Below, piece by piece: positions 18,866-26,952 of a DNA stretch of 64,000 nt. Within the stretch, counting starts at the first letter, position 1, and every line of letters begins with the position of its first letter. The translations under genes were made by a program, and so were the position numbers. Source of the stretch: SURF-28 sp034521465. GTDB taxonomy: Bacteria; Bacteroidota; Ignavibacteria; Ignavibacteriales; Melioribacteraceae. The notes beneath the pieces are model-generated. The model made no database searches. It was not told the origin of the DNA and was given only the letters and a program-made list of their open reading frames with translations. The stretch covers positions 558,001-622,000 of the forward strand of contig JAXHMN010000011.1 of assembly GCA_034521465.1 (NCBI GenBank), given 5' to 3'.

Positions 18866-19855
18866 ATGGATTTTTCAGAATTAAATAAAGTTATTGACGA
18901 GAATAATACGTTTTTAATTACCGCACATGTAAATCCCGATGCTGATGCAATCGGATCAGAACTTGCATTATATTATGCATTAAAGGAATTGAAAAAAGAA
19001 GTTAGAGTAATTAATCATAGTGAAACACCTTACAATTTAGAGTTCCTCGATGAAGATAATATTGTCGAAAAGTTTGATCATGAAAAACACGCAAAAGTAA
19101 TTGAACAATCCGAAGTATTGTTTGCACTCGATCTCAATCAATCCAATCGATTGGTCAGTATGGAAAAACATTTTCTCGCGAGTTCCGGAATTAAAATTTG
19201 TATCGATCATCATCCGGACAAAGGGGAGTTTGCCGATCATTTCTTAATTGATACTGACGTTTCAGCTACGGGACAATTGATATATGATTTTATTGCGCAG
19301 TCTCAGGAAATTAAATTAAACTATAATATGGCGCTAAATATTTATGCCGCTATAATTACAGATACTGGAGCGTTTAAGTATGATCGAACGACTCCGAGGG
19401 TTCATTACATCGCTGCGGATTTGCTTGAACATGGCGTAGAGCCGTCTTACGTTTTTGATCAAATTTACGATCAATCACCCATCGGAAAAATTAAACTACT
19501 CGGTTTCGCATTGGGAACAATGAGGTTAAACAAATCAAGCGAAATTGCATACATGACAATAACTCGAGAAATGCTTGAGAAAACCGGTGCATTAGAATCT
19601 GATGTTGACGGATTTGTTAATTATTGTTTAGCTGTTGAAAATGTAAAAATTGGGTTGCTCTTTTTTGAATTGAAAGATGGAATTAAAGTAAGTTTCAGAT
19701 CAAAAGGGAAAATCCCGATTAATAAATTAGCTGCCGAATTTAAAGGCGGCGGGCACCTTAATGCAGCGGGTACAAGACTCTTTAATGCTGACCTGAATGA
19801 TTACCAAAAACAAATTGTAAATGCAGCAGAAAAATATTTAGGGGGAGAAAACTAA
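18866..19855 (+). CDS. DHH-family phosphoesterase, NrnA-like nanoRNase/pAp phosphatase
   Basis: NrnA-type enzymes degrade 2-5-nt RNA and dephosphorylate 3'-phosphoadenosine 5'-phosphate. The 329-residue protein has ITAHVNPDADAIGSELAL (motif I; the family form is H-x-PDxDAxGS), LFALDLNQSNRL, and CIDHHPDKGEF (the DHH motif, about residues 112-122). It also has AAIITDTGAFKYDRTTPRVH. The C-terminal DHHA1 domain ends with EFKGGGHLNAAGTRL, where the GGGH motif binds substrate. The next gene starts at the base after the stop codon, so they form an operon. The frame is intact. Confidence 0.9.
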   Translation: MDFSELNKVIDENNTFLITAHVNPDADAIGSELALYYALKELKKEVRVINHSETPYNLEFLDEDNIVEKFDHEKHAKVIEQSEVLFALDLNQSNRLVSMEKHFLASSGIKICIDHHPDKGEFADHFLIDTDVSATGQLIYDFIAQSQEIKLNYNMALNIYAAIITDTGAFKYDRTTPRVHYIAADLLEHGVEPSYVFDQIYDQSPIGKIKLLGFALGTMRLNKSSEIAYMTITREMLEKTGALESDVDGFVNYCLAVENVKIGLLFFELKDGIKVSFRSKGKIPINKLAAEFKGGGHLNAAGTRLFNADLNDYQKQIVNAAEKYLGGEN

Positions 19856-21346
19856 ATGTTATTTAACTTAAAACTTACCGCTGAGAAGAGTATAAAATCA
19901 ACTACCAAGCAGAATGGTCTTGTAATTTTTATTCTCGATAATCTTAAGAAAAGTGAACTCAATAAAAATTTGGATAACTATTCGCTCGTTATTAATGAAA
20001 CATTATTTGAAAAATATAACGACAAAAAAATCACATCGTTTCAAGCTAACTCAACTGATAAAAAAGTTTCGTTTGTGAAAATCGTTAAGATAAAAAAAGA
20101 CAAACTTTCTGCCGATACATTTAGAAATGAACTTGCCGGACTTATTCAATCGCTAAGAGAAGAACATATTGATGAACTCTCAATTGCAACAATAGACCCA
20201 ATGGAAGTCAACAAAATTTTTACCGATGATACTTATTATTTCCAAACCTATGCAGAAGGGATATTATTAGGTAACTATAATTTTGATAATTATAAATCGG
20301 AACAAAGCAAACCGGCCAAACTAGATGTTAAATTTATCACGAATGAAATTCAATCCGCTAAAAAGGGAATTACTACTGCAATTAATTTAATTAATGCAGT
20401 AAAATTCACAAAAGATTTAGTCAACGAACCTGCAATAACTTTGACACCGAAAGAACTGGCAAAAAGAACCAAAGCTGAATTAACAAAAGAGGGCGTTAAG
20501 GTAACAGTCTTTAACAAGAAGCAATTGAAAGAGAAAAATATGAATGCCATTCTTTCGGTTGGTTCCGCTTCACCAAATGATCCATGCTTAATTATAATGA
20601 GATATAAACCAAAAGCAAAAGCGAAAAAGAAAATTGCACTCGTAGGCAAAGGTGTAACTTATGATACCGGCGGTCTTTCAATAAAACCAACTTCCGGCAT
20701 GATCGATATGAAAGCCGATATGGCAGGAGCAGCAGCAACAATAGGGATAATGAAAGCGGCTGCAAAATTTAAACTCCCTTACGAAATTATCGGAATAGTA
20801 CCCGCAGTTGAAAATACAATTTCCGGTAATGCATATAAACCGGGGGATGTTGTAAAAACCGCTTCCGGCAAATCAATTGAAGTGAAAGATACTGATGCTG
20901 AAGGTAGAATTATTTTAGCCGATGCTCTTGAATATGCGTCAAAACAAAATCCCGATGAAATTATTGACTTTGCCACTTTAACCGGTTCGATAATGGTTGC
21001 ACTCGGTGAATATGCCGCCGGAATTTTTACAAATGACGATTCAATGGCGGATGATTTATACAAAGCCGGAATGAGAACTTATGAAAGAGTTTGGCGGCTG
21101 CCTTTCTGGGATGATTACAACAAATTAATAAAAAGTGATATAGCAGATGTAAGCAATTTAGGTCCGCGATGGGGCGGCGCAATTACAGCAGGAAAATTTT
21201 TAGAAAATTTTGTCGATAAGAAAATTCCCTGGGTTCATATCGATATTGCAGGTGTAGCACTTGCTAATGATTTGAATAATTATACAAAGAAATGGCATCC
21301 CGGTTTTGGTGTGAGATTAATTATTGATTACTTGCAGAATAGATAA
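19856..21346 (+). CDS. pepA: Leucyl aminopeptidase, M17 family
   Basis: This is a cytoplasmic metallo-aminopeptidase that removes N-terminal residues from peptides. The 496-residue protein has a variable N-terminal macrodomain-like half and a conserved catalytic half. The latter shows VGKGVTYDTGGLSIKP (metal-binding Lys and Asp), the signature DTDAEGRIILADALEYA (the usual first Asn is Asp here), and ATLTGSIMVALG. A run of Lys/Ala, PKAKAKKK, precedes the catalytic half. It directly abuts the NrnA-like gene. The frame is intact and the size is typical. Confidence 0.92.
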   Translation: MLFNLKLTAEKSIKSTTKQNGLVIFILDNLKKSELNKNLDNYSLVINETLFEKYNDKKITSFQANSTDKKVSFVKIVKIKKDKLSADTFRNELAGLIQSLREEHIDELSIATIDPMEVNKIFTDDTYYFQTYAEGILLGNYNFDNYKSEQSKPAKLDVKFITNEIQSAKKGITTAINLINAVKFTKDLVNEPAITLTPKELAKRTKAELTKEGVKVTVFNKKQLKEKNMNAILSVGSASPNDPCLIIMRYKPKAKAKKKIALVGKGVTYDTGGLSIKPTSGMIDMKADMAGAAATIGIMKAAAKFKLPYEIIGIVPAVENTISGNAYKPGDVVKTASGKSIEVKDTDAEGRIILADALEYASKQNPDEIIDFATLTGSIMVALGEYAAGIFTNDDSMADDLYKAGMRTYERVWRLPFWDDYNKLIKSDIADVSNLGPRWGGAITAGKFLENFVDKKIPWVHIDIAGVALANDLNNYTKKWHPGFGVRLIIDYLQNR

Positions 21347-21348
21347 AA

Positions 21349-22020
21349 TCACTTAACAATTATTCCGTCTTTGATCTCATGAACAACATCACCGAGTTTA
21401 ACAAGTTCGGGGTTATGACTTACTATAAGGAAAGTTTGATTTAATTCATCTCGTAAATCAACAATAAGTTGATGAAGTATTTCGCTGTTTTTAGAATCTA
21501 GGTTGCCGGAAGGTTCGTCCGCAAAAATTATATCCGGATCGTTAGCTAAGGCACGCGCAACTGCAACTCGTTGCTGCTCACCACCGGAAAGCTCGGCTGG
21601 TTTGTGATCCTTTCTTTCAGCGACTCCAACTCTTTCAAGTAATTCTTCCGCACGTATCGATGCTTTTTTTAATGATGTACCATTTACCATTTGCGGAATA
21701 GAAATATTTTCAAGTGCGGTAAACTCAGGAAGCAGATGATGAAACTGAAAAACAAAACCTATATGCTTGTTTCTGAATTTTGAGATTTTTTCATCACTCA
21801 ATTTTAATATTTCTGTACCATTTATTTTAACGGTACCTTCATCCGGTTTATCTAATCCACTTAACAAATAAAGTAATGTACTCTTACCGGCACCAGATGC
21901 ACCTATGATCACTTCAATGTTTTTCCTTTCAACAGTAAGGTCTATCCCTTTGAGTACTTCGAGTTTTTGGTCTTTCGTGTTTTTAAATGTCTTCGATATA
22001 TTTTTGGCTTCCAAAATCAT
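21349..22020 (-). CDS. lolD: LolD-type ABC transporter ATP-binding protein
   Basis: This 223-residue ATPase drives release of lipoproteins from the inner membrane, or the work of a related MacB/LolCDE system. It has Walker A GASGAGKSTLL (residues 40-50), Q-loop FVFQFHHLLPEFTALENI, signature LSGGEQQRVAVARALA, Walker B DIIFADEPSGNLD and the His switch in LIVSHNPELV. The permease gene is 8 bp upstream on the same strand, then a second permease, so all three form one exporter operon. Its stop lies 2 bp past the convergent pepA stop. Confidence 0.9.
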   Translation of the reverse strand: MILEAKNISKTFKNTKDQKLEVLKGIDLTVERKNIEVIIGASGAGKSTLLYLLSGLDKPDEGTVKINGTEILKLSDEKISKFRNKHIGFVFQFHHLLPEFTALENISIPQMVNGTSLKKASIRAEELLERVGVAERKDHKPAELSGGEQQRVAVARALANDPDIIFADEPSGNLDSKNSEILHQLIVDLRDELNQTFLIVSHNPELVKLGDVVHEIKDGIIVK

Positions 22021-22027
22021 ATTAAAA

Positions 22028-23248
22028 TTATTCCCATTTAATTGCGTCTGTTATCGAAATATTTACACCACGTTTTGCCGGGTAGAGTGATGCTAGAAAA
22101 GTTAAAATAAATGAAGCGAAACCAACAACAAAAAAGTCGGATGTTCGTATTAAAACCGGAAGTGAATTTACGATATATTTTGTTGGATCGAGCGGATAAA
22201 AATTATAATTAATCTGAAGCCAACAAATAACATAACCAATTATCATTCCTAACCCGGTACCAATCAATCCAATCAAAATACCCTCAAACATAAAAATTCT
22301 TAAAACAGATTTTTTAGTTGCACCCATTGAACGCAGCAATGCAATATCTTTTTTCTTTTCGATGACAGACATCGTTAACGAACTAAGAATATTAAAAGTA
22401 GCCACTGCTATAATAAGCGCAAGCAGTATATATGCTGCCCATCTTTCAATCATCATAACATTGTAAAGATCTTCATGTAGGTCATACCAACTGTAAACAC
22501 TCGCTTGCTCGCTGAAAATTGAGGCGACTTGTGGCTTTAATTTTTCGGCTTGGTCAATTTCTGTTAAACGGATTTCTAAACCCGTTACATTATTTTTTAG
22601 TGCAAGCATTTCCTGAGCAGATTCTAAAGAAGTGAAGGAATAGTTATAATCATACTCCTTGCTTTTTGCTTCAAATAGACCGGCAACAATATAGGGTTTT
22701 GATTTGGGTGTCGATAATGAAAGAACCGATCGCTCAATTGATCGTGCGGAAGACACAAATATTGTATCACCGACTCGCGCAGAAAGTCGAAGTGCAATTG
22801 GAAGACCTAAAATTATTTTATCAATATTTCCCTGACTTGAAACATCAAACTTTCCCGAAACTATTTTTGATTTAACTCCCCAATCATCGCTCTGTAAATT
22901 TTCATCTATTCCTTTGAGAGTTAATATTTCGTAAGACTTTTTATTGACAGCAATTATTTTCCCTTCAGCATAAAAACCGACGTTCGTTACATTTTTTAAT
23001 TGATTGACTTTCGAAACAATAGTATTTCTCTCAATATTATGTTCAATATTTGTGACTCGTAAATGTGGATCGAATTCTACTAATAGGGATGTAACTAAAG
23101 AACCGAATCCATTAAACACGGAAAGCATAACAATCAATGCGGCAACTCCTATAGTCACGCCCATAGTTGAAAGGAAGGTTAAGATCGTTATAAAGTTAAT
23201 CTTATGCTTTGACCGGAGATATCTTTTTGCAATGAAAAATTCAAACAT
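22028..23248 (-). CDS. LolC/LolE-type ABC transporter permease
   Basis: This 406-residue protein has the FtsX/LolC fold. The first membrane helix is preceded by FFIAKRYLRSKHKINFITILTFLSTMG; a large periplasmic domain follows (about residues 45-260). Three C-terminal helices come next, including VIEKKKDIALLRSMGATKKSVLRIF, the family's coupling segment. The YPAKRGVNISITDAIKWE ending is typical of LolC/E. It sits between the second permease (start overlaps its stop) and lolD. The frame is intact. Confidence 0.9.
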   Translation of the reverse strand: MFEFFIAKRYLRSKHKINFITILTFLSTMGVTIGVAALIVMLSVFNGFGSLVTSLLVEFDPHLRVTNIEHNIERNTIVSKVNQLKNVTNVGFYAEGKIIAVNKKSYEILTLKGIDENLQSDDWGVKSKIVSGKFDVSSQGNIDKIILGLPIALRLSARVGDTIFVSSARSIERSVLSLSTPKSKPYIVAGLFEAKSKEYDYNYSFTSLESAQEMLALKNNVTGLEIRLTEIDQAEKLKPQVASIFSEQASVYSWYDLHEDLYNVMMIERWAAYILLALIIAVATFNILSSLTMSVIEKKKDIALLRSMGATKKSVLRIFMFEGILIGLIGTGLGMIIGYVICWLQINYNFYPLDPTKYIVNSLPVLIRTSDFFVVGFASFILTFLASLYPAKRGVNISITDAIKWE

Positions 23249-24472
23249 CAGTTAAACCTAATTGATGTTAACGGATTCAATCTTGCTGCGATAAAACTTG
23301 GAACTAATGCAGCAATTATTGTCAATAAGAAGCCCACTATAGCTACAAGTAAATAGTTTTCTAAGCTTATCGAAATAGGCACTGCAGAAAGAAAATAGAT
23401 AGAGCCCGGCAGTGTTATGATTTGAAATTGTTGCTGCAAAATACTGAGTATTAATGCAATAATAACGCCGGTTAAAATTCCAAGTAAACCAAGATAAACT
23501 CCTTGGTAGAAAAAAATCTTCATGATTTTTATACGTGTAAATCCTAATGATTTTAATACACCGATTGAACTTGTTCTTTCCAAAACAATCATCAAAAGTG
23601 TGCCCACAATATTGAATACTGCAACAACAATTATAAGCCCGAGTACTATTGGTATAGGTTCTTTTTGCAGTTCAAGCCATGTAAAAATATTTTGATGTAC
23701 TTGAAATATAGTTCTAACATAATATGGATAACCAAGTTCATCCTGAAGAGTTTTTGCAATTTCTTCAGTGTTTAATAAAGAACTGAGCCGAATGTTATAA
23801 CCCGAAATGCTGTTCTGTGTTTCAAACATTTCCTGCGCTTTGTTAAAGTTGATGTAAACATTTAAGTCATCGTATTCCGCCATGCCGCTTTCGAATATTC
23901 CGCTGATATAAAACTGTTCAATTACAGGTGGATTTACAGCGCTTGGGATTTCATCTTTCCTTAATGAAAATAGAGTTATTCTATCGTTAATTTTTACATC
24001 TAATTTTTCTGCTAACTTTTTTCCGATGAATAATTTTAGAATTGTTATCATTCCGTAAAGTAAATGATCCTTCGACTAAAAATTTTTCAATATCGCTGTT
24101 GTCTGATTCAGGGTCAATCCCGAAAATTGTTATTCCCTCGGACAGTGTTTTAGATTTTATTATGCCGAGCTTAGCAACAAATTTTGAGATGCTGTCGAAA
24201 TCTTCTCCGGTGATTTTAACTATTTCATTTTCCATTGTTTCGGAATCGGGTAAGTTTCTATTTCCGAAAGCAGTTATTTTTATATGTGAATTAAAATCAA
24301 CTATTTTTTCGGAAACTACTTTTTCATAACCGTCTAGAATTGTAAGTGCAATGATTAAAACAGCGGTTCCGATTGCAATCCCTGTAATAGAGATTACCGA
24401 GACAAAGGAGAGAAATTTTGACCCCTGTTTGCTGGAAATATATTTGCGCGCTATGAATAGTGGAAGAGACAT
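23248..24472 (-). CDS. Second LolC/LolE-type permease (one frameshift)
   Basis: The N-terminal part (from 24472) reads SLPLFIARKYISSKQGSKFLSF followed by a membrane helix and the periplasmic domain. The frame breaks near 24040-24055, then resumes with KLFIGKKLAEKLDVKINDRITLFS. It continues through the last helices with SSIGVLKSLGFTRIKIMKIFF and LNPLTSIRFN at the end. Together about 408 residues, parallel to the neighbouring permease, giving the usual LolC plus LolE pair. The frameshift is probably an assembly error. It is the first gene of the operon; no clear promoter is assigned. Confidence 0.87.
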
Positions 24473-24696
24473 ATTTTGTTTGAAATCTTGTTATTAAGTT
24501 AACAAAAATAGTCAATATAAAATTGACATTCAGAGGGCAAAAATATATTTTACTTAGCCGTTTTGAAATTTATTCGCAAAAGGCGAAACACATCAAAAGT
24601 CCTTTTGCGATTTTGTTTTTTACAAGTTGATTATAGTCTCAAAATCTTAAAAACATTCTTTAGAATTTAGAGATTAGCATTTAAGATTTATTCTTT

Positions 24697-24775
24697 CGGG
24701 GCGTAGCGTAGTCCGGTTAGCGCGCCTGCTTTGGGAGCAGGAGGTCGCAGGTTCGAATCCTTGCCGCCGCCCCGA
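24697..24775 (+). tRNA. tRNA-Pro(TGG), one extra base in T arm
   Basis: Acceptor CGGGGCG/CGCCCCG, anticodon TGG in loop TTTGGGA, discriminator A. The T arm reads GCAGG-TTCGAAT-CCTTGC; the second arm has one T too many. The gene is otherwise regular, so this looks like a one-base insertion in the assembly. Confidence 0.88.
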
Positions 24776-24805
24776 CAAAATTTGTTCTTAATTTTATGTT
24801 TAGCT

Positions 24806-24879
24806 GCGCCAGTAGCTCAATCGGATAGAGCAACAGCCTTCTAAGCTGTAGGTTAGTGGTTCGAGTCCACTCTGGCGTA
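24806..24879 (+). tRNA. tRNA-Arg(TCT)
   Basis: Acceptor GCGCCAG/CTGGCGT (one G-U pair), D arm AGCTCAATCGGATAGAGC, anticodon loop CTTCTAA with TCT, T arm GTGGTTCGAGTCCAC and discriminator A. Confidence 0.94.
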
Positions 24880-24952
24880 CACGAGAAAATTCTAGCTCTC
24901 TAAATTCTCGAGTTTAGTATTTAGAAATTAGAATTTAGAGATTGATTTACAC

Positions 24953-25027
24953 GGTGGGTGTAGCTCAGTTGGTTAGAGCGTCTGGTTGTGGCCCAGAAGG
25001 TCGTGGGTTCAATTCCCATCACTCACC
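24953..25027 (+). tRNA. tRNA-His(GTG)
   Basis: Acceptor GTGGGTG/CACTCAC, anticodon GTG in loop TTGTGGC. The His-specific extra G at -1 faces discriminator C. The T arm contains GTGGGTTCAATTCCCAT. Confidence 0.94.
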
Positions 25028-25082
25028 CAATGAATTAGATTTACTTTTTCCTTTATACTTTGAACTTTTTACTTGAAATCCT

Positions 25083-25154
25083 GGCCCCATCGTCTAATGG
25101 TTAGGACCTCGCCCTTTCACGGCGGTAATAGGGGTTCGAATCCCCTTGGGGTCA
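25083..25154 (+). tRNA. tRNA-Glu(TTC), copy 1
   Basis: Acceptor GGCCCCA/TGGGGTC, anticodon loop CTTTCAC with TTC, T arm AGGGGTTCGAATCCCCT and discriminator A. The gene and its upstream flank (25041-25159) recur 432 bp downstream at 25473-25591. Confidence 0.95.
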
Positions 25155-25184
25155 CAAAAAAAAGCTGTTCTTGTTTGTTTGCTA

Positions 25185-25262
25185 AAATAAAATGAAAACA
25201 TTGCCGGTGCACAGATTGGAAAATCTGTGCTACAATGTAGCACAGACATTCTTGTCTGTGCG
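25185..25262. repeat. REP-like double hairpin, copy A
   Basis: Two adjoining palindromes, GCACAGATTGGAAAATCTGTGC (split: GCACAGATT/AATCTGTGC, 25209-25230) and GCACAGACA/TGTCTGTGC (25240-25261), are joined by CTACAATGTAG. It is the same family as the repeats around the RAYT gene at 36131. Confidence 0.85.
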
Positions 25263-25277
25263 CTTATTATTTTTTTT

Positions 25278-25359
25278 GATTTATTGAAAAAGAATTTTAG
25301 AATTCCCGTTACAGGGGTTCACCCGAAGGAATCACTCATTTGAGAATCCCTTGGGGTCA
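25278..25359 (+). pseudogene. tRNA-Glu 3' fragment with inserted segment
   Basis: AGGGGTTC and GAATCCCTTGGGGTCAC match the T arm and acceptor of tRNA-Glu, but about 24 bases (ACCCGAAGGAATCACTCATT and on) are inserted in the T loop. A sister copy lies at 25620-25700. No anticodon arm is present. Confidence 0.65.
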
Positions 25360-25366
25360 CCAATTT

Positions 25367-25394
25367 AAGAGCGGTTATCTGCCGCTCTTTTTTA
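25367..25394 (+). terminator. Intrinsic terminator
   Basis: AAGAGCGG, a 7-base loop, then CCGCTCTT and a run of T. It follows the first tRNA-Glu unit and its fragment. Confidence 0.8.
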
Positions 25395-25514
25395 TAGATT
25401 CAAAGAAGTATTAGTTATAACACTGTTCATAGAAGTTTTGAAAAAGTTTTTTAGTTCTGAGTAATTTACCTTTTACTTTTTCCTTTATACTTTGAACTTT
25501 TTACTTGAAATCCT

Positions 25515-25586
25515 GGCCCCATCGTCTAATGGTTAGGACCTCGCCCTTTCACGGCGGTAATAGGGGTTCGAATCCCCTTGGGGTCA
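25515..25586 (+). tRNA. tRNA-Glu(TTC), copy 2
   Basis: Identical to copy 1 at 25083 as far as I can see, including about 42 bp of upstream sequence (25473-25514) and 5 bp after it. It marks a tandem duplication of about 119 bp at 432 bp spacing. Confidence 0.95.
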
Positions 25587-25619
25587 CAAATATCTTTAGT
25601 ATCATTAGTTGTTTGCAAT

Positions 25620-25700
25620 TTTGATTTATTGAAAGAATTCTCGAACCCCGTTAATAGGGGTTCTCCCGAAGGGATCACTAAGTGAGAATCCCCGTGGGTC
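25620..25700 (+). pseudogene. Second tRNA-Glu 3' fragment with inserted segment
   Basis: TTGATTTATTGAAA, then TTAATAGGGGTTC, an insert of TCCCGAAGGGATCACTAAGT and GAGAATCCCC. The layout matches the fragment at 25278, with substitutions. The insert turns the T arm into a longer hairpin with GGGGTTCTC/GAGAATCCCC arms. Confidence 0.6.
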
Positions 25701-25705
25701 CGTTT

Positions 25706-25864
25706 GTAGCACAGACATTCCTGTCTGTGTACCAAAGCAAAATGAAAACATTACGCCACCACAGATTCCGAATGCAGATGACGGAAAGTGCACCGTCAGA
25801 TTCCGGCAGAGGCACGATTGGAACTGTGCTACTACAATTGTAACACAAACATTCCTGTCTGTCC
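25706..25864. repeat. REP-like double hairpin, copy B (degenerate)
   Basis: GTAGCACAGACATTCCTGTC opens a hairpin, then the linker ACCAAAGCAAAATGAAAACAT, then degraded versions of the second hairpin and a further start, TAACACAAACATTCCTGTC. Palindrome arms are imperfect compared with copies C and D. Confidence 0.75.
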
Positions 25865-25929
25865 ATATTGAATGTGCAGTTTTTCTTTTTAAACCAAATT
25901 CATATTTTCTGATTCACAATTTTTTTAAA

Positions 25930-26736
25930 ATGAAAAATCATAAAGACTACCCAATAAATCTCGCCGGTAAGAGCGAATATAAAACCGACCGTTCGAAAAT
26001 TAAAAGCGGCTTTATTGGCAGAAGATTATTTTATCCTCGACTTATAAAAATTGTTTTTGATAGCAACCGAATGACAAAGAAGAATCTTTACAATAGATAT
26101 AACTGGGTCGCTTCTTCACTTTATACAATTCGATCAATGGAAAAAGCCGGTCTGGATTTTCAAGTAGAGGGATTGGACAATCTAGAAAAATTTGATGGAC
26201 CAGCAGTGTTCGTTGGCAATCATATGAGCACACTTGAAACACTTGCACTTCCTACATTTATTCAACCGATTAAACCGGTGGTATATGTAATCAAAGAAGA
26301 ACTGACTCGCTATCCGCTGTTTGGAGATGTTGCAAAGGCACGTCATCCCATAGTAGTCGGCAGAGCTAATCCTCGCGAAGATTTACAGATTGTTCTGAAC
26401 GAAGGTTCAAGCAGATTAAAAGAGGGGAAAAGTGTTATAATCTTTCCGCAAAGAACTCGAAGCAATTATTTTGATGCAAAACAATTCAACTCACTCGGAG
26501 TTAAATTAGCTAAGCGAAATGATGTTTATGTCGTTCCTCTTGCCTTGGCTACCGATGCTTGGATGAACGGAAAAATAATTAAAGAATTTGGTCCGCTTGA
26601 CCTTTCCAAAAAAGTACACTTTGCTTTCGGCGAACCTTTCAAAGTAGAAACAAACGGTACAGAAGAAAATCAACGAGTAATTGAATTTATTCAAACCAAA
26701 TTGAAAGAGTGGGGTAGAGAAGAGTATGTTTTATAG
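25930..26736 (+). CDS. PlsC-family 1-acylglycerol-3-phosphate acyltransferase-like protein
   Basis: This 268-residue protein has the acyltransferase fold: VFVGNHMSTLETLALP gives the motif I region (about residues 97-112), VGRANPREDLQIVLNEGSSRL follows, and IIFPQRTRSNYF is motif III (about 176-187). Motif I is usually H-x4-D; here it is H-x4-E. Motif III is usually FPEGTRS; here it is FPQRTRS. This marks a PlsC-like subfamily rather than a canonical PlsC, so the acceptor is uncertain. It is a single gene after the tRNA cluster; no operon partner. Confidence 0.8.
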   Translation: MKNHKDYPINLAGKSEYKTDRSKIKSGFIGRRLFYPRLIKIVFDSNRMTKKNLYNRYNWVASSLYTIRSMEKAGLDFQVEGLDNLEKFDGPAVFVGNHMSTLETLALPTFIQPIKPVVYVIKEELTRYPLFGDVAKARHPIVVGRANPREDLQIVLNEGSSRLKEGKSVIIFPQRTRSNYFDAKQFNSLGVKLAKRNDVYVVPLALATDAWMNGKIIKEFGPLDLSKKVHFAFGEPFKVETNGTEENQRVIEFIQTKLKEWGREEYVL

Positions 26737-26863
26737 CATGTAATTTCTCACAAATCTCTTTTCATCAATTGTTCGATTGCTACATGGCTAAATTGTTTTC
26801 GACTATTTTCGCATTCAGCAATTTGACCATGAGACAATTTGGCAATTTAGCCATTTACTTTTC

Positions 26864-26902
26864 TTAACAATTCCTTAACACTCGCTTAATCCTCAGTTAA
26901 CA
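26864..26902 (+). promoter_or_regulatory. Candidate Pho box: four TTAACA-type repeats at 11-bp period
   Basis: TTAACA occurs at 26864, 26875 and 26897, with TTAATC at 26886: four hexamers each separated by exactly 5 bp. PhoP/PhoB-type response regulators bind direct repeats of this kind (Bacillus PhoP prefers TTAACA-like hexamers with about 5-bp gaps). The array ends 51 bp before the TonB receptor start codon. Regulation by phosphate is inference. Confidence 0.6.
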
Positions 26903-26952
26903 TTCAACCCTTAGTTTCGTAATACGTTTTAACCACACGTAGGAGAGAGAAA

